Assembly: GCF_022606355.1 (NCBI RefSeq)
Contig: NZ_JAHHZQ010000006.1
Coordinates: forward strand, 62,001-126,000
Direction: 5' to 3'
Source: Leifsonia shinshuensis
GTDB taxonomy: Bacteria > Actinomycetota > Actinomycetes > Actinomycetales > Microbacteriaceae
DNA length: 64,000 bases
Part shown: piece after piece, positions 63,172-64,000 of the stretch
Layout: every line of letters begins with the position of its first letter
Position numbering within the stretch: the stretch's first letter is position 1
Program-made: the position numbers and the translations under genes
The notes under the pieces: generated by a model
The model's database searches: none
Seen by the model: the letters and a program-made list of their open reading frames with translations, nothing else
Told to the model about the DNA's origin: nothing

Positions 63172-64000
63172 GTGGACGACCTCAGGCGCGTGCGGAGCAG
63201 CACGACCGACCCCGAAGAGGCCGATGCGCTGTTGCGCGAGGCGCAGGGGCGCTTCGCGTTCTCGCGCGATCCGGGTGCCGACTTCTCGTTCCGCGTGGAA
63301 CAGGCCGGCGATGACGGCCTGACGGTCGGGGTGTACCGGATCGGCGGCGAGTGGGTCTCCGACGGCGAGTTCGATCAGTTCAGCGTGTCCGGCGTGTTCG
63401 CGGGCGACTACCGGTGGGAGATGGACGGCGAACGCGACTCGTCGTACGGCGTGCCGTTCCTCGCCCGACCGGGTCACGAACTGTTCGGCCACGGCGAGAG
63501 CCTGTCCATCGTGAATGTCTACATCGCGCCGGAGCGCCTGCGGGAGGTCGCGCGGGTGGTCTACGCCGACGACTCGATCGTTCCGGTGTTCGGCTCCCCT
63601 CGGCCGGTCGACCTCCGGCGCGGGAGGCACATGCTCCAGCTCGTCCAGGTCGCAGCCGAGTTCGTGAACTCGGGAACGATCGACGACCCGATGGTGCGCG
63701 CCGGCCTGTCGCACGCGCTCGCCGTCGGCGTGCTCGAGTGCTTTCCCCTGACCGGTGAGCGCCGGGCCAGGCCGGCGACCGCGCGCTCCGAGCTGAGCAT
63801 CCACCGGCGCGCGACGAGGTTCGTCGACGACTACCTCTCCCTGCCGATCAGCGTGGGCGACATGGCGGCGGCGGCCGGCGCGTCGCAGTACGACCTGGAC
63901 GCGGCCTTCCGATCGCGGACGGGCGCGAGCGCCGTCAGCTACCTCCGCGCCGCCCGCTTGGCTGCTGCGCACGCCGATCGGGCGCGGGAGCCGGCGCTCG
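63172..64000 (+). CDS. AraC-family transcriptional regulator, cut by window edge
   Basis: An open frame from GTG 63172 to the window end with no stop, 276 codons visible. Residues 1-170 form an effector-type beta-barrel region (AGDDGLTVGVYRIGGEWVSDG, GVPFLARPGHELFGHGESLSIVNVYIAPERL). The C-terminal part RRATRFVDDYLSLPISVGDMAAAAGASQYDLDAAFRSRTGASAVSYLRAARLAAAH is the first of the two AraC helix-turn-helix motifs and the linker helix; the second lies outside. The frame is 47 nt after the small acidic gene, possibly same transcript. Confidence 0.8.
   Translation, partial: MDDLRRVRSSTTDPEEADALLREAQGRFAFSRDPGADFSFRVEQAGDDGLTVGVYRIGGEWVSDGEFDQFSVSGVFAGDYRWEMDGERDSSYGVPFLARPGHELFGHGESLSIVNVYIAPERLREVARVVYADDSIVPVFGSPRPVDLRRGRHMLQLVQVAAEFVNSGTIDDPMVRAGLSHALAVGVLECFPLTGERRARPATARSELSIHRRATRFVDDYLSLPISVGDMAAAAGASQYDLDAAFRSRTGASAVSYLRAARLAAAHADRAREPAL

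Overview
The window is about 70% G+C chromosomal DNA with GTG/TTG starts, tightly packed operons, and regulators, sugar importers and wall-polymer genes typical of high-GC Gram-positive bacteria. The protein set (AnsP-type permease, DUF347 protein, MsiK-dependent type sugar importer, Mdh, Wzz-kinase EPS system) best fits Actinobacteria, probably Microbacteriaceae close to Leifsonia. That assignment is inference; there is no rRNA or other marker gene here. I saw no tRNA, rRNA, IS element, prophage or CRISPR array.

Layout. 0-12 kb is housekeeping and accessory: a 5'-truncated beta-propeller gene, a secreted lysozyme-like protein, a DUF347 membrane protein, an MFS exporter with its MarR regulator, an asparagine-type permease, an EamA transporter, two DHFR/RibD-C-like reductases and recQ. 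12.2-21.7 kb is a sugar-utilisation locus: a DeoR regulator divergent from GH4 glycosidase, SIS isomerase, ABC binding protein, two permeases and a PfkB kinase, then a GH3 glycosidase. No ATPase subunit is present, so the importer must borrow one. 21.8-28.4 kb holds a hexapeptide-repeat protein, an acyl-CoA oxidase/dehydrogenase, malate dehydrogenase, proline iminopeptidase and an amidohydrolase.

28.4-60.4 kb is mostly one exopolysaccharide (EPS) and cell-surface locus. It contains a TagD-like cytidylyltransferase, a low-molecular-weight tyrosine phosphatase, two paralogous secreted beta-helix proteins, a Wzx-type flippase, five glycosyltransferases, a CDP-alcohol phosphotransferase, a Wzz/BY-kinase, a Wzy-like protein, a 1567-aa surface protein (propeller, LamG, PKD) and a WbaP-type initiating transferase. 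The parts make a complete Wzx/Wzy pathway. The phosphatase and BY-kinase could form a control pair, and the cytidylyltransferase plus CDP-alcohol transferase suggest a phospho-polyol decoration. 60.7-64 kb holds an aldo/keto reductase, small membrane and exported proteins and the start of an AraC-type regulator.

The most unusual material is non-coding. (A) Arrays of two alternating short palindromes, ATTCGTGACGAAT and ATTCGTGNCACGAAT, have centres exactly 20 bp apart and lie between convergent genes at three loci (24.6, 28.4 and 45.9 kb). (B) Units built on GGCAACGGAGGAG and its inverse occur at 11.4, 12.1 and 26.1 kb. (C) Long imperfect hairpins with a GGGCACGCAAGCGCCCCT-type arm occur at 7.7 and 39.3 kb, with a related one at 6.0 kb. 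In addition, four EPS-locus upstream regions share an AATT-GAGGATTT-TCA element, and the two beta-helix genes share a roughly 60-nt untranslated leader.
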